Shown: piece by piece, positions 10,691-24,006 of the stretch | Position numbering within the stretch: position 1 is the first letter of the stretch | Layout: each line of letters opens with the position of its first letter | From: Cristatella mucedo | Taxonomy: Eukaryota > Bryozoa > Phylactolaemata > Cristatellidae | NCBI GenBank assembly: GCA_009760855.2 | Contig: WPIO01000042.1 | Span: 2,405,001-2,469,000 of the forward strand | DNA length: 64,000 nt | Direction: 5' to 3' | Position numbers and translations under genes: made by a program | Notes under the pieces: generated by a model | The model's database searches: none | What the model was told of the DNA's origin: nothing | The model's input: the letters and a program-made list of their open reading frames with translations, nothing else

Positions 10691-11104
10691 GTATTTTTGT
10701 ATGTATGGGTGGTGAAAAGAATTGGTTGAGATTCTACTGAGTTGGAGACGGATAAGGCTTCGCAGGGCAGAAGAGAAGCTCTACTAGAAAGTTTCGGGAA
10801 ATTTGAGAGCGTTCAGGAAAGTTCATAAGGCCCCGAAAATGCCACGTAAGAGGATCTCAAACTGTAATACGATCAGCTGCGGCGGCGGTTGCAATGCAGC
10901 AACGGAAGTAGCAGCCGAAGCCACCGGAGGCTGACGGTACCGTTGTAATTCCAAGCACTTGATGGACCAGCTGCTGGTAAACGAAGAAAAATACTGAATA
11001 GCCAAATTTGATGACAGGACGAGGTTAAACGTATAAATTAGTATTTGAACTTCTTGGGACTTGCAAATGACTGAGTATACATTCAGGCATAACAATTTTA
11101 GTTA

Positions 11105-11398
11105 GCAATATATGTAGCGTACCAACCGGGGATAGGCTTTTAGACCGCTTGGCGATTTGGCAGATTTAGTTATGTAGACTTTATCGCCGATAAGCAGTTC
11201 GGCATAGCAGGTTTAGTTTAGATTTTAAGGTTTAGATTTACGGCATCGCAGATAAGCGGCAAAGACAGGTTCGTGGTCTAAGGTTTATAGCTTAGCAGCG
11301 CTTCGGCAGATTAAGGGTTGTATGCCTTTGCAGATAAGCAGTTAAACGGGTTTATAGTTTAGCATTATAGTAGGATATTTTATGGCTTCGCAGATGAC
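11105..11398. repeat. Degenerate tandem repeat (GCAGATAAGCAG / GGTTTAG motifs)
   Basis: The motifs GATAAGCAGTT or GATAAGCGG, and GGTTTAGATT or GGTTTATAG, recur four times about every 50-80 bases. The array is too decayed to define a unit length by eye. Confidence 0.5.
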
Positions 11399-11470
11399 TG
11401 TAGTTTGGTTCATACATCAGAGAGCCAGCCGATGAACAACGCCATCGGTTTATTGCTGAAGGCGCGGAGC
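11399..11470 (-). mobile_element. LTR-end-like segment shared with 35233-35305
   Basis: Both segments begin TGTAGTTT(T)GGTTA/C, carry GCCAGCCGA(C/T)GA(G/A)CAAC about 28-35 bases later and then TTTATT. Read on the minus strand this is AATAAA followed by a GT-rich stretch and an ACTACA end, as in the R/U5 part of an LTR. No second LTR edge could be fixed, so only the shared part is annotated. Confidence 0.4.
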
Positions 11471-11999
11471 CGCAAGACGCACGACTCCCTTCGCCCCCTT
11501 CTCACACTCCAGTCTCCTCTCCTCGACCCCGGCTGTCCCTTGGCCGACCCCGATGGTGAATCCACCATCTGTTCACCAGCGGGTTATCGGTCTGTGTCAA
11601 CGCCTCATTAGAAGCTGACCACAGCTGTGCACAGGCCCCTCTCGGGGATGCTCCCACCAGCTGTTGAGGAAAGGAGTGGGTGGTACCAACCTGCATGCAA
11701 TTGAACTACACGCCCCCTTGACCTTAAGGTCACAAGTTTGCAGCACCAACACATGTAGCTGCAATGTTCAGGGCAGCATTGAGCGAGCCAAGCCTCTACA
11801 AATGCGACACTACACATGCAGTGCCGTATCGGCATAGCAGCCAACATCGATAGCTGACCCCACAGGCGGGCTGGCTACCTTACAGCTGCTCGCATGAGGC
11901 GCGCTGGTGCACGCTGGCCTTTCGCGACTTTCGTGGCCGGCCACGTGAGCCGCCGGCCATCGTCCGCTGACGGTTCTTTTCCCGGTTTGATTGCCCTGA

Positions 12000-13145
12000 T
12001 TGCCCTCCCTCTTGCCGATTTGATTGCCAAGCACGATCTAGGCTTTGACTTGTACGTGGATGACACTCAGTTGTACCTTTGCTTTGATCCCTCCCAGCCT
12101 CCGAGCACCTCGAATTCTCTCAACTCACTTGCTGCATGCATTGATGACATCCGCACGTGGATGGCAGCAGATTTTCTAAAACTAAACGATGATAAAACTA
12201 ACTTACTAGTTATGGGCAAACCCAGTGTGATTCAGAGATTGGAAAGGCTGACGCTCAAAATTGGCTCTGCCAGCATATCTCCAGTTGAATCAGCTCGAAA
12301 TCTAGGTGTCATGCTCCAAAGTGACCTCTCGTTAGACGACCACATCAGCTCCATAGTCAAATCTGCCTACTTTCAGCTGCATAACATTGCTAAAATTCGG
12401 GCTTGTTTAGATAAAGATACCACGTCTAAGCTGGTCCATGCATTCGTGACATCCCGTCTCGACTTCTGCAACTCACTGCTTACTAGCCAACCAGCATGTG
12501 CGATCAGGGGATTGCAGCTGGTGCAAAACTCCAGAGCTAGGATTGTCTGTCGTGAGCGTCGCAGTTGCCACGTTATACCACTTCTCGCCGACCTGCACTG
12601 GCTCCCAGTCAAGCAACGGATCGACTTTAAGGTTTTGTCGCTGACTTTTAGGTCACTTCATTCTTTGGCTCCAGCCTATCTCTCAGATCTACTCCCCCAC
12701 CAGGCCAAGCATCGTACCACCCGCTTTTCGGAATCCAACAGTCTACAAATACCTCGTACAAACCTTAAATCCTTTGGAGACCGTACATTGAGTTCGTATG
12801 CTCCCAAAGCCAGGAACTCCCTCCCGACTTGCGTCAGAACATCCCCTGACTGGACCACATTTAAAAAGAACTTAAAACACCTATTTAGGACAGCATTTAG
12901 TAGGTCCCTGTGATTCGTCCTTGATGTGCTTATGCGTGCTGACACTGTGCATGCTGCCACTAACCAAATTTGTATGCTGACCCTGTGCATGTCACCCCTA
13001 ACTATGTTATTCATGTTGCTTATCAAGGATGCTATTACTCACCATTCAATTGCATTTCCCTTTGCAGCAATTGTAAAGCGCCTAGAAAGAGTCAGAGGGC
13101 GCTTTATCAAATGCATTATTATTATTATTATTATTATTATTAAAG
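12000..13145 (+). mobile_element. LINE family 1, 5'-truncated copy with open RT C-terminal half
   Basis: An open frame (about 11994-12913) encodes the palm and thumb of a non-LTR reverse transcriptase: FDLYVDDTQLYL carries the catalytic YVDD, followed by LKLNDDKTNLLVMG, NLGVMLQSDLSLDDHI, SRLDFCNSLLTSQP, LHWLPVKQRIDFKV, LAPAYLSDLL and RTAFSRSL-stop. This C-terminal arrangement is that of CR1/L2-type LINEs. The 3' UTR (12914-13115) leads to AAAGCGCCTAGAAAGAG and GGGCGCTTTATCAAATG followed by (ATT)n at 13116-13141. Endonuclease and the first RT blocks are missing; the remaining frame is intact, so the copy is fairly young. Confidence 0.85.
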
Positions 13146-13620
13146 TTATTACACTGACGTATAACCCGCTGCGGCTTGCTCCTTCATACCTTGCTAAACT
13201 GCTGGACCAATTTCAGCCTCCTCGTGCCCTTGAGTCCTCTATGGGCAATAAATTAGCTTTTCCATTCCTCCGATTAAAGACTGTTGGTGACAGAAGCTTT
13301 AACTCTGTTGGTCCAAGACTGAGGAACTTTCTTACGCAGTTCTTACGTAACGACGCCTACTCCCCTGCAGCCGTCTATGGCACATCCTTTCTCGCCGTTC
13401 TGAGCTGTTACTTTCATGCTACTCACTACCTCAACTGCCCTCCTGACTCAGCTACGTCTCTCACTTTCTCTTTGTTGTTTGAGATGAAGTTTTTTGGCTA
13501 CCGAATGCATACCGAAAGCCGCTAGGGCTTTGCGTGCGCTTTAGAACACTCGGTCGCGTAACACCTACATAGTCTTTGTGGCTTTGCGGAGTTACAGACT
13601 GAGATTCGTTACATTCCACG
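13146..13620 (+). mobile_element. LINE family 2, 3' fragment
   Basis: It begins right after the (ATT)n tail of the previous copy. The decayed frame reads LTYNPLRLAPSYLAKLLDQF, then AFPFLRLKTVGDRSF and VGPRLRNFLTQFLRND, the C-terminal end of a second LINE. The 3' part (TACCGAATGCATACCGAAAG, then CTTTGTGGCTTTGCGGAGTT) is shared with copies at 5.9, 14.9, 19.7, 34.4, 57.0 and 63.2 kb. Confidence 0.75.
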
Positions 13621-13914
13621 GGCTTTCTACATAAATGTATTCCCATCGCCGCTGCCGGGGCGAGGCTTTTTGGTGCACTAGGCAAGATCAAATATCTGGT
13701 GCCTAGCCACTAACGGCCTCTTCCACCTGCCCATTACGAAATAAAGCCAAATTTTCAAGATTTAAAAAATGTATTATCACAAAGACCCATAAAATACACA
13801 AACAACATGTGGATGCTGTAATAAATAAAATGTTAAAAATTGATGTTGAAAACTTGTCTTTCCTTACTTTTTTTTGCAAACTTGCAGACATTTCTGTAAT
13901 GTCGAGAGAATATA

Positions 13915-14005
13915 ATAATAGTAATAATAATAATGCACTTGATAAAGCGCCTTCTCAGAGAACTCAATCTCTTTCTAGGCGCTTTACATTTGCTGCAAAG
14001 GGAAA
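13915..14005 (-). mobile_element. LINE family 1 3' tail only
   Basis: (TAA)n followed by TGCACTTGATAAAGCGCC and CTTTCTAGGCGCTTTACATT, the reverse complement of the family 1 3' end. No coding part follows. Confidence 0.75.
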
Positions 14006-14877
14006 TGCTTATATGCTACATCTGATTCAATAGAAATTGCTGCAAGCCAACCACTCTTTCTTGGCACATTGCTGAACTAAGGTAATATTTATTAGCTTAA
14101 TATTAAAAAAACTCTTTCTCTACTAGCCACTAAACTGGCAAGGGAAAAATAATTCTGAGTGACACTAAACGATTGGGAAAATGTCTATCAGTTTATGCTG
14201 CAATAGAAATAGCAAGACCTGGTGGGGGTTTTTCCGGGGTTCATTGTCTGGGGAAGCTATTTGACATTCCCATTCATCTAAATTGTTGCTATCTCCACGA
14301 GTAAGAGACTCCTTCAAAGGCATGCTAAGGATAATAACTAAGAATAATCACTAAGGGTAATCACTAAGGATTTCCTCTATTTCGAAAATCTTGGAGATAT
14401 CATTCAGGAATCCCAAACGATGCGAAGTTTTTGAATTTGATGGAATCTATCTTTTAGAGATTATGTTACCACATCTACAACAGCATAATAAAACTTAACC
14501 TCATTGCTCTCTGCTTGGGATCCTGCACAGCCCTGTGCTTCCTAATCAAACTGCCTTCTCCTTTTCAATCGTCGATTTGCTTCAAAAGTGGGTTCAATCT
14601 CTTTATCGATTTGATATACATCCGCCAATATTTTATGGAAGTTCTCTTCACAGAGAGTACTGATGTACGTTTTGCTGTTCTCCTCCAGAGACTCCTCCTG
14701 AGACTTGCACTCACTAAAGATGTATTCTTGAAAACCTGTCATTAACCAGCTGGTCGAGCACGTTAAAAAGAATGAAATGTCAGAAAAGCTTCAATCGGGG
14801 TTTAAGAGGCGGCACTCAACTGAAACTGCTCGCCTCCGTGTTACCAATGACATCCTACGCAGCAACGATGTATCTCC

Positions 14878-15468
14878 GTCAGTAACTCCACAAAGTCATA
14901 AAGACCATGTGGGTGTTACGCAGGAGAGTTTTGTATAGCGCACTCACAGCCTAAGCGGCTTTCGGTACGCATTCGGTAGCCAACAGATTTCGTCTCACGC
15001 AACAAAGAGAAAGTGGGAAGCATAGCAGAGTCAGGAGAGCAGTTGAGGTAGTGAGTAGCATAGAAGTAGCAGCTGGACCGCTGAAAAAGATGTGCCACAG
15101 TCGGCAATTGGAGAGTAGTTGTCGTTGCGCAAGAATTGTGGAAGCGAGTTCCACAGTCTAGGACCTGCAGAGCTAAAGCTTCTGTCGCTAACTGTCTTTA
15201 AGCGGAGGAATGGGACAGCTAATTTATTGTCCACACAGGACCTGAGGGCGCAAACAGGCTGAAACTGATGCAGCAGTTCAGCTAGGTACGAAGGAGCCAA
15301 GCCGTGGCGGGCCTTGTGGGTCAGCGTAAGAACTTTGCTCTGTATCCTTTGCTGAACCGGCAACCATCCTAGCTCTTTCAGCAAAGGTGGCACGTACTCA
15401 AACCGCTGGGACTTAAAGACCAGCCTTGCAGCCATATTCACAGTCCGCTGTAGTGGCATAATAGCTTT
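14878..15468 (-). mobile_element. LINE family 2 copy inserted in the hAT relic
   Basis: The minus frame 15031-15459 is open: MPLQRTVNMAARLVFKSQRF, LKELGWLPVQQRIQSKVLTL, HGLAPSYLAELLHQF and [17 protein letters not shown], the C-terminus of a CR1/L2-type LINE polyprotein. The 3' UTR extends to about 14880. It separates hAT pieces, so it is younger than the hAT element. Confidence 0.82.
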
Positions 15469-16205
15469 CTTATCTCAATCTCACACTCCTTTGCCATTTG
15501 AGTTATATCCGCCACTACTTTGTGGAAGCTCTATTCACTTCGGAGAGTACTGATGTACTTTTTTGTTTTCCAGCTGGCTGTTTAACTCTCTCTCTCTCTC
15601 TCAAGTCAAATGATGTTTGCTGTGGAACTTTGCTGGTGAAATTTAGCTCAAGCAACATATTGTACCAGGCAAGAAGCGATATTACAAATAAAAATTGTGC
15701 CATGTTATTGGCCAGCGTTTGTGCTTCAGATCTCGTCATAGCTCCAGCACACTCTTTCTGACACGTATCTTCAAATATCTCAATCGCAGAGCATCGTAGA
15801 CTTTGTCAAGGTTGTACCTGAGCGGTTTCAGAGCATCAAATCTAATTTCCTATCTTGTTTCACACTGAGTGGTTTTACGGTAAGATCACTGGCATTAATG
15901 ATGTGACTTTTGAGGACTCCCCAAATCGAGTCTGATGCTGAGAACACATTGGATGTTTGCTGCACCAAAGCAAAGAAGTTCGCAGCCTCCTGGCAATTCT
16001 TTGCTGCATCACTTACAACTAGACTCGGGAAGTGGGCAAAGCAAGGTACATAAAAGACATGTGGATTTATGTTCAGAACCCACTTCTGCACTCCATTTTC
16101 ATTGCCTTGCATGTTTCTGCCATTTTCATAACAACCCTGTCCTCTCATATCCCATATGTCTGAACTGTTCAAACAGAACTTCAGCCGTGAATGCACATGT
16201 AGTCT

Positions 16206-16310
16206 CTTCTATAATAATAATAATAATAATAGCACACTTGATAAAGCGCCCTCTGAGAACTCAATCTCTTTCTAGGCGCTTTACATTTGCTGCAAAGGAA
16301 ACACGATCAA
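16206..16310 (-). mobile_element. LINE family 1 3' tail
   Basis: (TAA)n then CACTTGATAAAGCGCCCTCT and TTTCTAGGCGCTTTACATTT; interrupts the hAT relic. Confidence 0.75.
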
Positions 16311-16494
16311 CATCACAACAATTTTCAGTACCAACATAGCCAACAAGACTGTTGGAAATCTTGATGACTGACTTGCTCTCTGCTAAAGTTAGGAACGGCT
16401 GATTCGACAGCCTCAACTCCATAGCAACTCCATGGCAACTCCATAGCAGCAGAGGAGCATCGGTGGCTTTCATCGCAGCTCAAAGCAGGCCAAG

Positions 16495-16580
16495 CGGATT
16501 TGGCAACTGCAGGACTCGAACCCAACACTTGGGCAGTGAAGCGAAATGACCTTACTGCTTGACCATGCCCCTGACAACCT
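16495..16580 (-). mobile_element. tRNA-like SINE head
   Basis: On the minus strand an A-box-like TGGTCAAGCAGTAAGG and a B-box GGGTTCGAGTCCTGC are spaced as in a tRNA. No family tail is evident. Confidence 0.45.
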
Positions 16581-17663
16581 CTCCATCCTGTCTTTTAGAT
16601 CATGCTGTATGCTGAGGTCAATTATCCGGAGCCATAGCAGCTGGGTAGTACCAGAGCCTACACTGCTGCCATTCCGACGAATGGCTTAGAATTTAATACG
16701 ATAAAACTGCGCTGCTCATTGGGACTTGTTTTCGAGACCGTGCCACCCAAGGTCCATCCTGCCCCACATACACAGGTGTCGACTTGATGAACACGAATAC
16801 GTCTCTTTACCCACAACCAAACTGAGATACCCTCTCGAGCAAGCGGAATAACCTGGAATCGGCGCCGCTAGCAACCAGAGCTGCTGATGTGGCTGCTGTA
16901 GGCAGCCGAAAGTTTCTTTTGCCATCTCATGAATCGGTCGGTGGGCAGATACCCTCATAACAGTGATGGACGACAGACGGACGGACAGACAGACAGAGGG
17001 ACGGACTGAGAATGGGCCACCACGTTACCAGACAGCAGAAGTTTCTTTGTCAGTCATCCTCCGCACGTGCTCCATCAACATATGATCACAGAGGGCCAGA
17101 AACTCAACAAATATGAGAAAGTTCTTATTCCCAAGTGCGAAGAGAGTTTCATTTGATCACCGAAATGCTAAATTTTGATTTCCAAGTACCATTTCTAGTG
17201 CAACGAGGCACTCCAAGGCCTGTTTCCAATACTCCTATCGTTGTTTAATGTTCTGTTGACTTGTGTCATCTATTGTCTTGCTTTCTGAAAGCCGCACCAC
17301 GAATGCCCTCCAAGCTTGATAACTTTCTAGATGCGATGGACTTTTCGCATGTGAGGACACAATTAATTGCAGACGGATTTTACAATCTTTACAGTCACTT
17401 TCTTGCATAAACGAAACGCCAGCCTTCTCGATGAATAGCTTACAGCAAAAGCAGAATACTACATTTCTTGATAAAGAATACATCAACCACAGGCAGCACA
17501 TTTTCTTCCTATTTCTGTTGCGTAAATCTTTCTGAAAGTCACGGGCATACACCTGCTGCAGTCCCTTTTTCACTAGAAGTACAGTAATATTTCGAATATT
17601 ATCCAGCCGGCCATGAGGCGCGGTAACCGTTATCCAACTCCAGTTCAACTCAACTTGTTGCAA

Positions 17664-18338
17664 GACTTGAACTGCATTGTCTTGATTATCGCTAACCTCT
17701 GCCTGGTTGTATTTATTTGGAAGTAGGACTGTGGCTTCTTAACCTTCCTCGTCCAGGAATTTTTCAGTTTATATATTTTTTTCGTCTGTGACTCGTTTGG
17801 AAATTCAGTAGATTATTTTTGCTTTTTTAGCCAAATTAGTAAAGAAACCCTTTCTTTGGCTTGAAGGGGACACGCTTTACTGCCAATACCCGACCGAATA
17901 TTCCATTAGCGCGTCGGCTTGTTACTCCGTGTAGATGATGGCCGCATTGCGGGTACTCTGCAATGTGGATGCTCTGCAGTTGCAGCAACTCAATGCTGTG
18001 TTAGGTGTGGCTAATTTGAGATATTAGTGGTTTATGGGTCAATAGCTTTTATTGCGCTGCTATACCAGTACGGTCAGTTTATGGATTAGAGGGATTTATG
18101 GCGGTGATATTTAAGTAACGGGCGGCAGAGGCCTATCAGCTACGTCGAGGAGGCCGGGCAGTACGGTGGTGTACTGGCCCGCTCTGGCATCCGTGTGAAT
18201 ATATACGTCTTTGAGCCCGCTTCCGCGTTCTGCGGGGTGCAGCGTACCTGCCGCTCGGAGAATGTCGAACTAGGTCAGGGAAGCAAACGGCTGTATAAAA
18301 AGTACTTTTTTTTCAAAATTTTGGACTAGGTTAATAAT
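17664..18338. other. Intergenic DNA, nothing recognised
   Basis: No supported coding exon, RNA gene or repeat family member was seen between the 5' edge of the hAT relic and the AT-rich element. Confidence 0.4.
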
Positions 18339-18552
18339 AAGGGAAATAATAATAAGTGAAATTTATTTTTTAATAATACATGCATTATTATATTCAAATA
18401 TTCAAATATAAAAATATTATTTGAACAATAATTTCCACTTATTATTAATAAATATTTGAGTATAATATTTTTTATTATAATATTCCATATTTAAATATTA
18501 AAATATTGATAAAATGTATTACTAATTTTGGCCGATAAGTGAAATTTCCCTT
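18339..18552. mobile_element. AT-rich MITE-like element
   Basis: A 214-bp segment of very high AT content starts AAGGGAAAT and ends ATTTCCCTT, a 9-bp terminal inverted repeat. Subterminal AAGTGAAATTT occurs near both ends, and the interior has further palindromic ATTCAAATATT motifs. No target duplication beyond possible TTA is clear. Confidence 0.4.
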
Positions 18553-18815
18553 AAAATGCGAGAAAAGTCCGCGATCAGGGCGAACAGCGAACAGCGCGAT
18601 TTAACGCCGCAGGTGCAAGCTAGCTACGACACTACTGATCAGCGACTACCGTATGCCGGGGGTTGTCTGCCCCGACAACAGGAAAACCGAACTTTCCGGC
18701 CAATCGGTAGGCGCTAAGAGGGCGAGCTCTCTCGTCGTCTAACGTGCAGCAGCTCTGACATTCTTTGTCCGAGTACACACTGTGGAGGAAATCAATGTTG
18801 GGCCAATGGATGCCA

Positions 18816-18850
18816 GTTTACAGGATGATCCCGAGGATCATCCTGTAAAC
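18816..18850. repeat. Perfect 16-bp hairpin with 3-nt loop
   Basis: Arms 18816-18831 (GTTTACAGGATGATCC) and 18835-18850 are exact reverse complements around CGA. Confidence 0.95.
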
Positions 18851-19669
18851 TCTTTGATCCACGAGCTCATGGATCATGGCTTCTGCAATGCAGAGACGGT
18901 CGTTGCACGGACGCAAGTTTTACGCAGACCAGCAAACGTATCGTCGCGAATGGGGTTTAGCTGCTTACGCGTCCGGAAGGAAATAGGCCGCGAACGCTGC
19001 ACTCGTGACGGCGACAGTCTAAGCCAACGCGCGACGAACGTCGGCGGAACCTGGACCGCCGTATCGCGGTTTGTAGATGCAGCGCCAATGCAGGCAGGCG
19101 TGTGCCGATGGTAGTGGAAGAGGGCACCACCATCGAGCGCCTATAGTTTAAGATGAACAATCCTCACCCGTAGCGTAAAGAAGTCTATGAGACAGCGCCA
19201 GGGGGAGGGGTTGTTGCAGGCTTCCAGAACCAGCCACGACGAACCAGCGATGACTCCTGTAAGGTTCACAATCTGGAGCGCGACTCGGCGCAACTGCTAC
19301 GGCAGTAACTGACAGCCCAACACGTGGCTGCAGCTTTTACACTGCCCAACCATCGATTATTGCATTGCAGGCTCCAAGCCGCTGAAACTCAGGAACCGCG
19401 GTTAATGAATATTTCGGCCGTCATAACCTAGCTGACTTGACTCGCCGCCATTTCGTCATAATTGCAAACCAATCGAAATAGGTAAGCAGCAGCGAAACGT
19501 GGAAGCAGCAGCAGCAGCAAGCTTGCATCCACTCACACGGACTCGCTGTCTCGTTACAGTTCTCCGGCGTTTCGCGCTATCCAGTGCTTTGTTGCGCCAG
19601 TCCGTAACTCCAAGTGGCGACAGCATCCGTCGGCACAGCCGCCGAGCCGCCATCCGAATGCACTTTATC

Positions 19670-19975
19670 TCCGTCTTTAACTCCAAAAAGCCACCAAGAC
19701 TATGTGGAAGTTACGAAGGACAGGTTTCTATAGCGTACTCACAGCCTAAGCGACTTTCGGTACGCATTCGGTTGCCAACAGACGTCATTTCACGCAACAA
19801 AGGGAAAGTAGGAAGCTTAGCTGAGTCGGGAGAGCAGCTGAGGTAGTGAGTAGCATGGAAGTAGCAGCTCAGGACCGCAGGAAAGGATGAGCCATAGTCG
19901 GCAGCAGGAGAATAGTTGTCGTTGCGTAAGAATCGTGGAAGCGGAAGTTCCACAGTCTAGGACTTGCTGAGCTAC
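19670..19975 (-). mobile_element. LINE family 2 3' fragment
   Basis: It has the family 2 3' UTR (CCAAGACTATGTGGAAGTTA, CTAAGCGACTTTCGGTACGC) and then the decayed C-terminal codons corresponding to [17 protein letters not shown]. Confidence 0.75.
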
Positions 19976-20091
19976 AGCTGAAGCAGCTTTGGCGCAGATT
20001 GGCAGCGTGTGCACCCACCCACCCGCCCCGAAAATCTACCGCCGGCGATTCTCGCTCTGCCTACCGAACTGGCTTCCGGTGTTAAATAAAT

Positions 20092-20222
20092 TAATTTATT
20101 TGCATAGCACCCTGAGAGAACTGAATCTCTATTCAGGCGCTTCGCATACGCCACGGAGCTGGAGGCCACGACTTCAGCCAGACTTTGGTTGGGGCGAGCA
20201 CCTTAACCACCGGGTGACGCGA
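20092..20222 (-). mobile_element. SINE family 1 copy
   Basis: Reverse complement of the family: tail TTGCATAGCACCCTGAGAGA, body TCTCTATTCAGGCGCTTCGC, and a tRNA-like head (GGTTAAGGTGCTCG A box on the minus strand). It lies 3' of the XYLB gene. Confidence 0.7.
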
Positions 20223-20570
20223 AAAAGACTGCTCGTCTTCGCCCGCGACCTTGCCGTCGTCAGAAATAATGCCGGAAACGCTGCCGCCGGATCATCCCAA
20301 GATAACACGGCCCGCCCGCACCGGAACCAGGCGCGTAGCTGGAAGCCGTCGAAACGACGCACAAATCGAACCCGCTATCTTAACGGCGGCGCTATCGGAG
20401 GCAGCGATAGGCAACGGCCGGTGGCAGAGTGCGGCGCCGCCGGCGCGTCGGCTGGCGATCGGCGACGATCTAGCGACCGGAACAGCTTCCTGGTAGACGG
20501 GGCTTCGCGACGGCACTAAGATCCCGAGTCTCGCTCGCACGCTGCGTAGGGGCCGACCGCCGCACGCCCG

Positions 20571-20576
20571 TTTATT
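20571..20576 (-). terminator. Poly(A) signal for XYLB
   Basis: TTTATT on the plus strand is AATAAA on the minus strand, about 250 bases after the XYLB stop codon. Confidence 0.5.
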
Positions 20577-20822
20577 CATCCGCAGAACGAGCTCAGAGCA
20601 GAGAAGAGGGCGATAGCGGAATGATGCCGGGCTACGATCGATCCTGGGCGCGAACGCCGGCAGCAGCTGGCTCGATTCGCTCGCACGCATGCGCGTGCGA
20701 GCGCACCCGGACGGGCGCCGGCCTCCGGGGGCGCGCAGATTCGCCGAACAGTTTCGCGGCGCCGTGCGATACTGCGCTCGGGCTCGTCGTCGCGCCAGGT
20801 GCGGCGGCGGCGGCGACGTCCA

Positions 20823-23867
<3,045 letters not shown>

Positions 23868-24006
23868 ATGGTGAAGATACACATAAAAAAGGGCGATGAA
23901 AGCCAGTTCCTGTACGAGACGCCTGCCGATGTCGCCACTGAAGATCTGACGAGGGATGTTGCTGCCATTTACAACGGTCGCTTGAAGGTTCACAGGCTCT
24001 GTGCAG
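23868..24006 (+). CDS. CFAP298: CFAP298 exon 1
   Basis: 46 codons plus one base; donor gtaggg. Encodes the N-terminal MVKIHIKKGDESQFL through KVHRLCA, the start of the conserved domain. Confidence 0.95.

Larger units (their letters stand above)
14010..17663 (-). pseudogene. hAT-superfamily transposase relic (TTF-finger/DUF4371 type)
   Basis: Pieces of one transposase occur in order on the minus strand. 17235-17663 encodes a TTF-type finger: KKMCCLWLMYSLSRNVVFCF followed by CCKLF and later HLESYQAW. 15828-16196 encodes MRGQGCYENGRNMQGNENGV, then NPHVFYVPCFAHFPSLVVSD and AAKN, the hAT core around the catalytic region. 15515-15739 has RSEAQTLANNMAQFLFVISL then LAWYNMLLELNF. 14542-14742 carries a later helical part ending in LKRRRQFD, and about 14045-14080 reads SSAMCQERVVGL, the C-terminal dimerisation motif. 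Stops and frameshifts separate the pieces, and LINE copies interrupt it at 14878-15468 and 16206-16310. It is dead; terminal repeats could not be fixed. Confidence 0.78.
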
